Shown in pieces: positions 24,296 through 35,339 of a stretch of DNA of 64,000 nt (position 1 is its first letter; every line of letters starts with the position of its first letter). Under the pieces are notes generated by a model that had not been told where the DNA came from, did not search any database, and was given only the letters and a program-made list of their open reading frames with translations. This stretch comes from Geosiphon pyriformis (lineage: Eukaryota; Glomeromycota; Glomeromycetes; Archaeosporales; Geosiphonaceae). The stretch covers positions 489,400-553,399 of the forward strand of contig JAAOMT010000372.1 in the NCBI GenBank assembly GCA_016748015.1. Direction: 5' to 3'. The position numbers were made by a program, and so were the translations under genes.

Positions 24296-25840
24296 TTATT
24301 TAAAAAAGCTATCTATTTGCAACTGTTTTTTTTCTTTTTGAACTTTGAGAACAGTATTATGAATTAATGTTTTCAAAGTTTTAAAAAAGTCTGAATCAAC
24401 TTTTTCACTATACTGCTCTTCACAATAGTGCAATATATCTTCAAGAGCAGTTTTATCTTGATTTGTAGATAGTAAAAGCAAAAGTTCATCTTCATTTTCA
24501 CTTTTTAAATCTTTATTTGCACTATACTTGTTGTTAATAAGATCCACAATTTCATCCTCTGAGGCATAAGTAAATAATAATTCAAACTTGTCAATATTAA
24601 TGAAGTCTATTGCCAATAGCTTGTCAATATTAACATGCTCAATAAGAACTTGTACTTCTTGTAGGAGTTCTTGTTCAATATCTAATAGATGGGCTGGCAT
24701 TTGACTATTATTCAAAATTTCCATATGATGCCAACAGTATTGGATTGTAGTTGTTGTTATTGCTGACTACACATTAATTAAAAAGTCAACTACATCTTTT
24801 AATGTTACTGTTGATATTGGAATCTTGTCATTATACTGATTAATAAGATAGAAAAGAAACAACTTTCAGTATTGTGCCTTAAAGAATACAATAATTCTTG
24901 CATCTAAGAGTTGCAAATAGGATGTTGTATTGGATGGTAGATATTTAATCATAATATTAAATAATATGGAAGGTTCTCTACCATGGGAACCAGTATTATC
25001 AAGCAATAGCAAAATCTTTTTTTTTGTGATGCATTTTTTTATTTAATAAATTAAGCCATTTACAAAAATATCAGTTTGCATTTATGCTTTTGTATTGTAA
25101 CAATAAGTGATTGAAAGTGCATTTATATTAATATTGTGAAAACATCATAGTTTTACAGCTTTGCCAATAATTAAAGACTGCAACTTGATGCTATCTGTTG
25201 TATTACAAACAAGAAGTATGATAATTTGATTCTTATTACACTTAGTGCCAGAGGTAAATCTTGTTGCCAAAGTTGCATTTAGTGGTATTCTAAAGAATAA
25301 TGCTGTTTCATTGGCATTGTAAACATCATTTAGATTATATTCGCTGATAATCTCATGCAGTTTCTCTTATTTCTCTGGTAAAATTTCCAAGAAGGCACTG
25401 TTTGCTTCACCATGCATCTTAATGTGGTGCAAATTATAATGTTTTTTGAACTTTTCTAACCAACTATCTAATGCTTTAAAGTTATTTTCTTCTGGAAACT
25501 TTTCAGCAAACTTGAGGGTTTTCGTTTGTAAAATTTTTCCAGTAAGAATGCAGTTAGTAGCTAGTGTTCTAAGCATTCATTCTTCCAGTACATCATTTAT
25601 CTTTGGAAACATCTCTTTCCTGTCCTTTGTCAATTGATTAGAGTTGCCAGATATATTTTTTTCAATCCATTGGTCTGATTTTGCGAATATCTTTGTTATA
25701 ATAGAGAGATTAATCTTTAGATTAAATATTTGGATAAGTCTATTTGCTGAGTAGTCAAAATGCTTTAGTTTGTACTGGCAGAGAGCCTTTTTAGTTTTCA
25801 AGAAGATTTCTGTTTGCTTTTGGTTTGCATTTTTTGGCAT
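24296..25840 (-). pseudogene. pogo/Tigger-like transposase, inactivated
   Basis: ATG at 25840. N-terminal CENP-B-type helix-turn-helix (CQYKLKHFDYSANRLIQIF, about residues 20-50). Second CENP-B HTH (LRTLATNCILTGKILQTK, then FKALDSWLEKFKKHYNL, about 89-145). DDE catalytic domain: VYNANETALFF, LLLLDNTGSHG and LQLLDARIIVFFKAQY, with 31 residues between the second and third acidic positions. The first catalytic Asp (expected NADET) is Asn. One frame runs throughout but is broken by stops at 25577 (TGA where TGG is expected), at 25364 and at several places down to 24724. The last 142 codons (24724-24296), an acidic tail ending QLQIDSFFK, are open. Function (family knowledge): cut-and-paste transposition into TA. 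Confidence 0.82.
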
Positions 25841-26059
25841 ATTAATAAGAACACACTTTTTATTACATTTTGCTTTTATAATGCATTAATGTATCTATTA
25901 TGTCTTAAACATCATTTTGTCTTATATCTTATTAGACATATGAAGTGTCTTATGTTATATGAGGTGCTTCAGATTATAAAAAGCAGCCAAATTATAAAAA
26001 TAAAGATTTTAATCCAACTGTAGAATTCTAAGTGCAAATGACAAATTCTCAGTAAAAAA

Positions 26060-26719
26060 AAACCTAATTTTGATAATGTATCTATAACACTTTTTGTCTC
26101 TTACTTCCAACTGATAATCAATAATGAAGACTGTCAATTTGATCTTCTGTATATTTGTATAATTATATAGAAGATAGCACAATGTTATGTTGTCAAGCCC
26201 TCCAAATACAGCAATGCCTATATCAATTGGAATATTAATATAAAATACTTTGTACAATGTCAGAGATATTGGAGTAAAAGTCAACTACAGTTTTTTAAAA
26301 AATGTTCTGATCATTATAAGTCATGGGATTTAATATGTAATATTTATAAGCATACAATGGCTTCCAAATTAATGTGATCATATGTTGTTTCTAAGGAAAA
26401 TTTATTTGTTGAAGATTACTTAGAATGGGCCCAAAATAAAACAGATCCAACATTTAGGTTAAAGTATGAACAAGTTTTTTTTTATTTACAAGCAATTATT
26501 AACTTTCGCACTGGAGTTTGTCTTAATAGGTTTTCATTAAGACTTACAGCTAGATAAATGTTTGCACCAATTTGGTCTGCTTGGTGCCATTCTATTTACC
26601 AATTAATTAAAATTGCTGATAAAAAACAATGACTATAATTGAAGCCTGAAGTTTACAAGTTGATTCAAGAAAAAATTGTAATTTCTCAATCTAAACTTTC
26701 AAATCAACATTAAGGCCAT
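26060..26719 (+). pseudogene. Unknown gene divergent from the transposase, 5' part
   Basis: A single + strand frame carries protein-like sequence: LFVSYFQLIINNEDCQFDLL, KPSKYSNAYINWNINI, YWSKSQLQFFKKCSDHYKSW, LFVEDYLEWAQNKTDPTF, YEQVFFYLQAIINFRTG, FAPIWSAWCHSIYQLIKI and LIQEKIVISQSKL. In-frame stops occur near 26161, 26384, 26555, 26631, 26637 and 26711. It is cut by LTR-1 at 26719 and resumes in the same frame at 47057. It starts about 200 bp from the transposase ATG in a head-to-head arrangement, inside the Tigger inverted repeats, so it may be a second gene of that transposon. I recognise no domain. No ATG is clear. Confidence 0.55.
26716..26719. repeat. Left 4-bp target duplication of LTR-1 (CCAT)
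   Basis: The partner is 47053-47056. Joined, the codons read CAT TAA GGC CAT GAT GCA ATA, keeping the frame of the unknown gene. Confidence 0.75.
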
Positions 26720-27585
26720 TGTTACTCATAGAATATAGGAAATATAGTATTATTAGTTAGTAGAGATTAGCCAATTAGATGTAGACATAGTAAATGTGGA
26801 ATTCCAGAATTCCTCTCAGAGAAATTGCAAGATTCCAGAAATTTCAGGATTCCAGAATTCCAGGATTCCTCTCATTAGGAATTGCAGGATTCCAAGAATT
26901 CCAGGATTTCTGGCACAAGGAATGGAAGAATTGAGGAATCTCAATTATATATATATAGCAGTAGGATTAGAAGCTAAAAAGACAGACCTCTCAGTTTAGA
27001 TTTAATCTAAGCAACTCTCCAAATTACAATCATCTAATAAATAACTATTTGTTATCTCAAATCTATTTTCACTATCAACACTTCATGTTGATAGTAATTG
27101 ACACTTAACCACACTAAAACAATAGCTCTTGATCATGGCTATTGATGGAATACTAACTTGCAAATCGCCTTGGCTTATTTCTTTTCTTTCTTTATTTTCT
27201 TTTCTTTTCTTTATTTTTTTGCTTTGATTTTATTGTTGTTTACTAACTCTATTGAGGATTAACATGTGGGGCACTGACATCAGAATAAACGTGACTGGTA
27301 AAAGACTCAGAAATAAGGGTAGAACACTCAATTAAAGATAGCTTACCAGAAGGAATACCAGCTATCAAGCTGAGAAAAAAATTGACAAAACTGTGGTTTT
27401 GGGAAGCTACAAATAAAACTCTCATTATTGAATCTTTGTCTATTATACAAAGAACTCAACCAAATCCTTCAGATACAAAACCTTCAGATACCAAACCTTC
27501 AGATCATTGACAACGAAAATAGCTTTTGAGCACCAAGTTATGGATTTGTTATTTAATTTAACAGCAGAAATAATCACTTGTAACA
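26720..27585 (+). repeat. LTR-1 5' LTR
   Basis: 866 bp, starts TGTTACTCATAG and ends CACTTGTAACA. U3 holds an array of imperfect palindromes around GGAATTCC (about 26799-26935). A TATA box (TATATATATA) lies at about 26949, and an AATAAA-type signal is seen in CTAATAAATAACT (about 27038). U5 carries a 72-codon open frame (27295-27510). The 3' partner at 46164 is 889 bp. Confidence 0.88.
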
Positions 27586-27586
27586 T

Positions 27587-27631
27587 TTGGTGCTCCCTGT
27601 GAGGTATAATCCTACAGAGAACCAGCACCAA
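27587..27631 (+). promoter_or_regulatory. LTR-1 primer binding site within a possible hairpin
   Basis: TTTGGTGCTCCCTGTGAGG begins right after the LTR, the place and TGG start expected of a tRNA primer site. TTGGTGCT pairs with AGCACCAA about 30 nt downstream, and CTGT(G)AGG pairs with CCTACAG inside it, so the site could be folded. The same arrangement is present in LTR-2 and LTR-3. Confidence 0.65.
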
Positions 27632-27647
27632 CAGACACCATCCAAAA

Positions 27648-27999
27648 GTGGCAGAATCAGAAAACATAGGAGCAAACCATTTAAGATTTGTGAAATCCCT
27701 ATTTCAATACTATTGTTAATACTTGGAATTAAACCACAATCATATATCTGCCAAATCAGCCTTTAATTTCTATGTCAACGAAAAGATTTTCTCTTTGTTA
27801 GGAACATCAATAAATACTGAATCAGCCAGGGAAACTTTCTACAGAGAATTAATTCAAAATACCAATCTGTCAACAAATCACAATTTTGTCTCTATCATTA
27901 CTGAAATCAACAAAGAAATTGAACATCACACTCAACAAAGATATCTAATTACTTATGCCAATAAAGGCAAAGAAAAACTACAAACACCAGTGGTAACAC
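27648..27999 (+). pseudogene. LTR-1 gag, N-terminal part
   Basis: Frame starts GTG GCA GAA TCA (no ATG) and reads NHISAKSAFNFYVNEKIF, NTESARETFYRELIQNT and ITEINKEIEHHTQQRYL. There is one TAA near 27718. It is interrupted after QTPVVT by LTR-2 (4-bp ACAC duplication at 27996-27999) and resumes at 38125 as PKRIQPLTWKKT without a frame change. Role: structural protein of the virus-like particle. The region upstream of the capsid has no recognised fold and is conserved in all three elements. Confidence 0.75.
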
Positions 28000-28785
28000 T
28001 ATTATGCATAAATTATAGGAATTATATTAGAATATAAATTAGCCAATCAGAATAGATGTAGTAAATGTAGAATTCCAGAATTCCTTTCATCAGGAATTGC
28101 AGGATTCCAGGAATCCCAGGATTTCTATCATAAAGAATTGAGGAATTGAAGAATCTCAATTATGTATATATAGGGATAGCATTAGAAACAAAAAGAGACA
28201 TCCAGTTTAGATTTAATTTAAGCAACTTTCCAAATCACAATTATCTAATAAATAACTATTTGTTATCTCAAATCCATTTCCATTATCAATGCTTCATGTT
28301 GATAGTAATCGACATTTAACCATACTGGAACAATAGCTCTTGATTATGGCTATTAACAGAATACTAACTTACCAAATTGCCTTGGCTTATTTTTTTTACT
28401 TTCTTTTCTTTATTTTATTTTATTTTTTTTTCTTTGATTTTGTTGTTGCATACTAATTAATTGAGAATTAAAAACACTGAGTTATTGACATCACAGATAG
28501 CCTGGTAAAAGACCCAGAAATAAGAGTAGATTTATATATATTATCGGTTAGCTTACCAGAAGGGCACAACTACCAAAATAAATCTGGCCACCAAGCTAAG
28601 AAAGAAATTGAAAACCAACTGTACACACAAACACCATCACTATTGAGTTTCTGTTCATTATACAAAAGACTTTATCAAAACTTTTAGATACAACATCTTC
28701 AGAACATCATCAACGGAAATAGCTTTTGAGCACCAAGTTACAGGTTTGTTATTTAATTTAACAGCAGAAATAATCATCTGTAACA
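28000..28785 (+). repeat. LTR-2 5' LTR
   Basis: 786 bp, against 903 bp for the 3' LTR. The difference lies mainly in the U3 palindrome array (about 28068-28145 here, about 37287-37480 in the 3' copy). TATA box at about 28166 (GTATATATAG), AATAAA-type signal in CTAATAAATAACT (about 28250), U5 open frame 28502-28687. Confidence 0.88.
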
Positions 28786-28786
28786 T

Positions 28787-28831
28787 TTGGTGCTCCCTGT
28801 GAAGTATAATCCTACAGAGAACCAGCACCAA
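28787..28831 (+). promoter_or_regulatory. LTR-2 primer binding site and hairpin
   Basis: TTTGGTGCTCCCTGTGAAG follows the LTR directly. The downstream AGCACCAA can pair with TTGGTGCT, as in LTR-1. Confidence 0.65.
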
Positions 28832-28847
28832 CAAACACTATCCAAAA

Positions 28848-30640
28848 GTGGTAGAATCAGAAAATATAGAAGCAAACCATTTAGGATTTGCAAAATTCTT
28901 ATTCCAACACTATTGTCAATACCTGGGATTAAACCATAATTACATATCTGCTGAATCAGCCTTCAATTTCTACATCAACAAAAAGATTTTCTCTTTGTTA
29001 AAAACACCAGTGAATACTGAATCAGCAAGGAAAACTTTCTATAGAAAATTAATTCAAAACACCAGCCTATCAACAAATCATAATTTCACATCCATCATCA
29101 CTGAAATTAACAAAGAAATTGAACATTACACCCAACAAAAATATCCAATTACATACGTTAGTAAAGACAAAGGAAAACTACAAACACCAGCAGTAACACC
29201 CAGAAAGATACAACCACCTACTTGGAAGAAAAACAAAATTGAATCCCCAAGCAACCCATCCTACCACTATACATCCAGAAGTGCCATTAACATATCATCA
29301 ACAGACACATTCCCATCAACTGCAATATTAGCATTTAGACAATTCCCATTCCAAAGTAGACAAAAGAAAACAGAATTATTAGGACCATATGGCAAATACT
29401 TTAAGGGATTTAATTTGCAATCATCAACCCCATCAGAACTTCAATCATTACCGTCTCCACCAGATTTCGGAATTTTTGATCTGTGGAAAGTACCAGAATC
29501 AGAAAAAGAGAAAGAAGAATCAGAGGATTAAGAATTCACTTATCAGCATCTAATCACTAAAAACCTGGGAGTTGAAACCCTGAATCCTCAAACTCAGCAA
29601 AATTTAAATTTAGAAAATTCAGAAATCGAAACTCCAAATTATCAAAGGCAGAACAATCCAAACTCCAAATTAATTCATCAGTAAAACCTACCTCCAGTTA
29701 TCGTTATTGATCAACCACCAATTGAGCCAATCAGTGAGCCAATTCAACCATCTCAAGTACCACCCCAACAACTGTTACCTCTTCAACAACTTCAGCAACA
29801 GCCGCCTCAACAGCTCCAGCAGTCTATATTACCAATGGCCTATGCACCAATCACCAAATTAGAAAAATTCACTGGGGAAGAGGATGATGCTCAAGCTTGG
29901 TTAAACGACGTCGCCAAAGCAATCATAACAAACAATTGAAATGACGACAGAGCTCTTTAGGCAATTTCATATTTCCTTCAAGATACTGCGGATTTGTGAT
30001 ATTAAAGCTTAGCCACAAAACCTCAAATGTTTGATGCATTTAAGCAGGTGTTTCTAAGAAATTTCAGTAATAATAACAGTATCAATTGTTTGGTAAATAC
30101 TTTTACTACTATTAAACAAGGAGACACTGAAGCCATTACCACATACTTGGGATGATTCCATAGATGCCTGCACCAAATCCAAGCTATTAATGCTGATTAT
30201 TTCACAGTGGCTCAAATTTTAAATCAATTTATCAAAGGCTTACGCAGTAGTATTCTCCAGCGCATATGTTCACTACATCCAGCAGATTTACAAGCAGCTG
30301 TCACTAACACCAGAGATTTTGAAGCAGCCGAACTCAAAACTAACCATGCCCAAGCCGTTAATCTAGTAATGAATGGATCATCTAAATTGGATTCTAAATT
30401 AAAACAATTCAGTAATTCTATCAATCAAAAATTAGAGGGATACTTAACTGACAATTAAGTAATTTATCAATCACCACAATGATGCAACAATCAAGAAAAC
30501 TCCAATTGCATCCAAAATCAGTCATGTCCATCATTTTCGGCCAATCAACAGTGGCAATAAGAAATGCATGTTTGCCACTATTGTGGTAGACAAGAACATA
30601 TACAATTCGATTGCTACCAGTGTTTAAATAACCAATAATC
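28848..30640 (+). pseudogene. LTR-2 gag with capsid and zinc knuckle, broken
   Basis: A 227-codon open frame (28848-29531) starts at GTG GTA GAA, includes NHNYISAESAFNFYINKKIF and LLGPYGKYFKGFNLQ, and ends in an acidic stretch. The TAA at 29529 is CAG in LTR-1 and CAA in LTR-3, so the ancestor read through. A Pro/Gln-rich linker follows (about 29690-29830). Next is the retrotransposon capsid: APITKLEKFTGEEDDAQAWL, then AQILNQFIKGLRSSILQRIC (30207-30458 open). The zinc knuckle CHYCGRQEHIQFDC (30573-30614) keeps all four ligands. Further stops, several of TGG-to-TGA type, occur at 29937-30165 and 30456-30640. Role: particle formation and RNA packaging. Confidence 0.8.
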
Positions 30641-31149
30641 AGGAAATCAATATTGAAACCCCAATCACCAGTTTCAAGCTCCAAGTTTCCAGCAAAATCA
30701 AGAACAATATCAACACTTACCTCATTATGTACCAATAATGCAGCAATCAATTTATCAACCACCAGTATATCAAGCTCTCATTTATCAACCAACGGCCTCA
30801 ATTTATCAGCCATAGCCACAGATAATATATCAATCACAACCACCAACAATCTATTAACCCCAAATAGTTCAGACATCATCACAAAACTTACCTGCCAGTG
30901 GAGTCCAAAGACCAAAAATCACGCAGCAAAACTGGAGATCATCAATAGTAGTTTATCAACTGATTCCCAGCTCTTTCAGTCAACAAACAAGATCTTATTA
31001 ATGGAATTCGGGCACCAGTCATTTCCAAAACCCAAATTCTCAGGACTATTTAAGTCTCCTAGTTATCCCAAAAGATGCCTCACCCAGCAACCAGGAACCC
31101 ACCCAAAAACAACAAACACTTACCAGCAATATTCTGCCAGCAACAGTCA

Positions 31150-31700
31150 CCAACAACAAATTACTAACTGCCATTTTCCCATTCGAGATCGAAGAGCCAT
31201 CAAGTACTCTATTATTTAGTGGAGCTGCTCTCAATAAAAAACCCATCACCGCAATGTACACAGATGCTAAAGTTGATGGTCAATTCATCAAATTGATCCT
31301 TGATAGTGGTTCAGCAGACAGTATCATCACACGACAACTCATGGACCAATTAGGTTGCTGAGTTGATCAAGCTGCCAGCACCAGAATTATCACAGCTGAT
31401 GAAGCGACTAAAATTCCAATTGGTGAAATCAACAATTTCCCTTTTGAAGTCAATGGCATTGTAACTCCCATTAAAGTTTTAGTAATAGAAACCACTCAAT
31501 ACTAAGCTCTAATTGGTAATGACTGCCTATCCAAAGTCAACACGACATTAGACTGGAACACTTAAGAACTTCAGCTAACATATCAAGGCCGACATATACA
31601 TGTACCAGCCACATGTGGCCATTTCAAGACTCCTCTAAGAGAGAAACTATTGATCGAACTGGAGGAGGAGAAAGAGAAACCTATCTGGAAAGCTTACCAA
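31150..31700 (+). pseudogene. LTR-2 aspartic protease, broken
   Basis: Role: cleaves the Gag-Pol polyprotein. Seen: AMYTDAKVDGQFIKLI, then LDSGSADSIITRQLMDQLG with the DSG active site (Asp codon at 31302-31304). DEATKIPIGEINNFPFEVNG and TPIKVLVIETTQY follow, a typical retropepsin pattern. The motif is intact here, unlike LTR-1 (LDNES) and LTR-3 (LNSRL). In-frame stops lie near 31359, 31503 and 31563. It is in the same frame as the cysteine-rich module and dUTPase downstream, so these were one polyprotein. Confidence 0.8.
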
Positions 31701-31954
31701 GTCTCCTGAGCCAATGCCAACCACAACAAACTACCACTCATACTCTCATAGAATGACAAAGGAAAGAGAAAAGAAGAAAAAAAACTTATTGGAGGAACAA
31801 ACCAAGGATCATGGAGTGACAACGGCCAAAGCAAACCAGCCACTGAATGGAGTTGGGAAGAAAAGGGGAAAGAAAAAGAACAGGAAAAAGAACCAAAACA
31901 AACCACCTCCTTTACTTATATTCTATATGTAACACAACCTCAAAACGCATACTG

Positions 31955-33644
31955 TTGACCCAAACTTGTATGCATCAGTTGTGACAAGAAACTGTCAACA
32001 ATGGGTGTATGCTGTAGTAAGGACGAAGAATGAATGACAGCAACCGAGTACTACTGTCGCCCATGCATCCTTGAATGTAATAGACGACCACCAAAAATAA
32101 AAAAATGGGACAGTACTTTGTGTTTAGCTTGTAGAGATACCCTCTTAGATGAAGGAATGTGGAAAGACATTCCTGGAAGAGAAAGAGCATGCAACAAGAC
32201 ATGCCAATACACCATCCTGATCAATGACTGAGTATAAAAAGAAACTCCCATTGATGATGTCTGGAAGTGAGCATTAAGATGCCTGGAAAGATACCTACAC
32301 AACAAAGATGAGATCTGGAGAATGGCATATGCTATGTCAGAAGACGCTACAAAAGAGGAGCTGAGAGAAATCAAAAACAACCCACTTACCCTTCTTGAAC
32401 CTGAGTACATTGTGACTTTTGATGTTTTTGACAATGTCAAAGACAATTCCAAGCAATCCCACAAGCACTACCAGAACCTGGCACTTACGAGAGAGGAGCA
32501 AGAACAACAGCTAGCACAATTGAATACAAGGCTGTGTCGCCATTGCCTAATTCTCAGCAACTTCAAATATTGTAACAATTGTGACCTCATTTACAATCTA
32601 CCACCATGCATGATATACACTATCCCAAAGGAAATTGAATCAATCAGCAACTGTGCATCAGAATCAGAATCAATTTTCAATCCCAATTTAAACTCTGACA
32701 ACGATGACAATAAAAACACTGGTTTTAGCTCGGTTTAATATGGTGACAAAAAGAACTCAGATTCAAACTCCGATTCAAACCATAAGCAATATATTGCACT
32801 CCTTAACCTTACTAAAGAACAAGAACTTAAATAGTTTAGCAATAATGATGAGGATATCATGCCAAAATGCGTGCATAATACTAATGCCAGGTTTAATCTA
32901 AGATATCCAGAAAAAGAAGCCATCAAATTGGAACCACATTCGCACACTTGCATTGATCTGAAAGTAGCTTTAGAAATTCTAGCAACAACAATGGTTTAAC
33001 TAGCATCTAAGAGTAGTTTAGCGAAAAAAGGGATAAATATCAGAAGAGGAATAATTGACACAAAATACATAGGAAATATTATTGTTATGCTACAAAACGA
33101 CTCTGAAAAGGCCTATATCATAGAGCCAAACGAAAAGATAGCACAAGCAATATTCCTGCCTCTGGTGAAAATAGTGCAGTTAGTATCAATAGAAAATAGA
33201 AAAAAATTAGGGATAACAGCAAAAGGGATACAGAGATTTGGATCAATGAATAGAATAGATGTACTAGTCAATATGGCAAAAGAAGAAATTGTTAACCAAA
33301 AAGAAATTATCTCAATGGGTCAAGCAATTTCCATTCCACCATATGGCCAGTACATGGTAAGGATAAAGCAGGAAGTAAAAGAACAGAATCAGATTTTTGA
33401 AGCAAAACCAACCCTTTGTGAATCAGGAAAGATTGGACTCATCAATCTCCATATACCAGCCAAAAATTACAACCATATTAAAATTCCCATCTATAATAAC
33501 ACAGGAAATAGCATAGTAATACCAGCCAGAACCACTATTGGATACTTAAGCACTGAAATAGAGGATCAACTACCAAGCACTATTCTGGACTTTGCACAGC
33601 TTTGTGGATATGTCAATATCACATCACAAATAATATATGGATGA
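31955..33644 (+). pseudogene. LTR-2 cysteine-rich module and dUTPase-like domain
   Basis: Cys-rich part (31961-32225): VCISCDKKLSTMGVCCSKDE, YYCRPCILE, LCLACRDTLLDEGMW and CNKTCQYTIL, four Cys pairs that look zinc-binding. A spacer holds a second pair set, LCRHCLI and YCNNCDLIYN (about 32540-32600), and an Asn/Asp/Ser-rich linker. dUTPase-like motifs follow: ARFNLRY (motif 1, expected Asp is Asn), SKSSLAKKGI (2), RGIIDTKYIGNI with the catalytic Asp (3), NEKIAQAIF (4) and RFGSMNRID (5). After it a conserved region, LINLHIPAKNYNHIKIPIYN, leads to RT. Known role of dUTPases: hydrolyse dUTP, limiting uracil in DNA. All parts share one frame, with scattered stops. Confidence 0.75.
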
Positions 33645-33659
33645 AATGAATGTTATTTA

Positions 33660-35075
33660 CTCCAACCAGAGCAATTGGAACATAGGAAACTTAGACTCAC
33701 TTTAATATATGCACCTCAAGATGTTGCTCAACAATTTCAATGACATTTTTGCTAGTAAAAACAAGTTTGGCTGAACTGATATCATCCAACACTAAATCAA
33801 AACTGGAGATGCAATGCCAATTAAATAAAGGACATACAGAGTGCCACCAGCCAGCCATGAGATCATCCATTAAGAAATCAATCAAATGCTTGACAACAGG
33901 CTAATTCAGCCATCAATGAGCCCATGGTTATTACCAGTAGTACTCATCTGAAAGAAAAATGGAAAGATTCACTTTTGTGTGGATTATAGAAAGCTTAATG
34001 GAATTACTCGTGGAGACAGCTACCCAACTCCACGAATCCAGGAATTATTCGACACTTTTGGTAGAAACAAATGGTTCTTAACATTAGACTTGAATAGTAA
34101 TTATTGGCAAGTAGCCATGGATCCAGCTAACAAGAAGAAGACAGCATTCACTACTAGAGAAGGAAATTTTGAATTTGAAATAATGCCCTTCGGCTTAACC
34201 AATGCCCCAGCCATTTTCCAATGGCTAATGGAAATCATTTATACTGGCTTATTGTGGAAATCAGTAATTGTATACTTGGATGACATCAATGTATTCTCAA
34301 AAACATTTGATGATTATCTTTATCATCTTCAACAAGTGTTCGAAAGACTAAGAAAAGCAGGACTAAAGTTAAATGCAACAAAATGCTTCTTCGGCAAGAC
34401 AGAACTAAAATTCTTGGGACACATAGTCAGTAAAGATGGCATCAAAACGGATCCAGAGAAAATAAAGATAGTAAAAAACTTTCCAGTACCAACCAATGTG
34501 ACTGAATTGAAATCATTCTTGAGATTTGCAAGCTATTATTGATGCTTTATAAAGAACTTTTCAAAAATAGCTCAACCACTCAATAATCTGCAAACCAAGA
34601 ATACCAAATATTAATGGACAGAAAGTCAACAAAAGCTTTTGATATTCTGAAAAGAAAGCTCATTTAAGCTCCAGTACTGATCTACTCAAATCACAACAAA
34701 CCATTCATTATTATTACTGATGCATCAAGTTAAGTATTGGGAGCAGTAATATCTCAGAAGGAACCAGACAGCAGAGAACATCCAATAGCTTATGCCAGCC
34801 GAGGTCTAACACCAGCCAAAAAGAACTATGGAACACCAGAACTAGAACATTTAGCAATCTATTGGGCAGTCATGAAGTGGAATGAATACTTGAACCAAAA
34901 GTTTGATATATACACAGATCATAAAGAGTTAACATTACTTCAAAAGCCAAAATTTGATGACAGTCGCCAATTCAGATAGAAAATGGCACTATCATGATAT
35001 ACTTATACTATACACTATAAAAAAGGAAAAGACAATGGAAATACTGACAGTTTGTCGCAAATAAAACAAATCTAA
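33660..35075 (+). pseudogene. LTR-2 reverse transcriptase and RNase H
   Basis: Role: copies genomic RNA to cDNA and degrades the RNA strand. RT: FCVDYRKLNGITRGDSYPTP, WFLTLDLNSNYWQVAMD, FEIMPFGLTNAPAIFQ and the palm motif VYLDDINVF (YLDD at 34273-34284, intact); the block 33979-34542 is open. Connection: FLGHIVSKDGIKTDPEKI. RNase H: FIIITDASS, LEHLAIYWAVMKWNEYL and IYTDHKEL, with Asp, Glu and Asp present (34737-34979 open). A frameshift separates it from the dUTPase frame, and stops lie near 33642, 34540, 34614, 34730 and 34977. Confidence 0.85.
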
Positions 35076-35339
35076 AAACATTTCAACCCAAAAATATAAC
35101 AAAACCAGAACAAATACCAATGAAAAATAACAAAAGATGAACATACAAAAATATTAACAACTCCAACATTATATAAATACTCAACAGTTCAAGGAGAATT
35201 TATCTCAAATAAAATGAAAGAAGATCAAACAACAATCAAAATATTTTATCACTCACCAAAATATACTTTATTGGAAAAATAGAAGAGATCTAGATCAACC
35301 AACCAGAGTAATTACAGAGCCAGAAAAAGAGACAATATT

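Noticed and set aside
26796-26999. ORF in the LTR-1 5' LTR, and a similar one at 46211-46411 on the minus strand
   Set aside because: They are translations of the U3 palindrome repeats (repeated SRIPGF-like words) and not conserved as protein.
30421-30762. Minus-strand ORFs opposite the gag region of LTR-2 and similar ones at 31694-31906 and 32051-32464
   Set aside because: Shadows of gag and pol frames, with no motif of their own.
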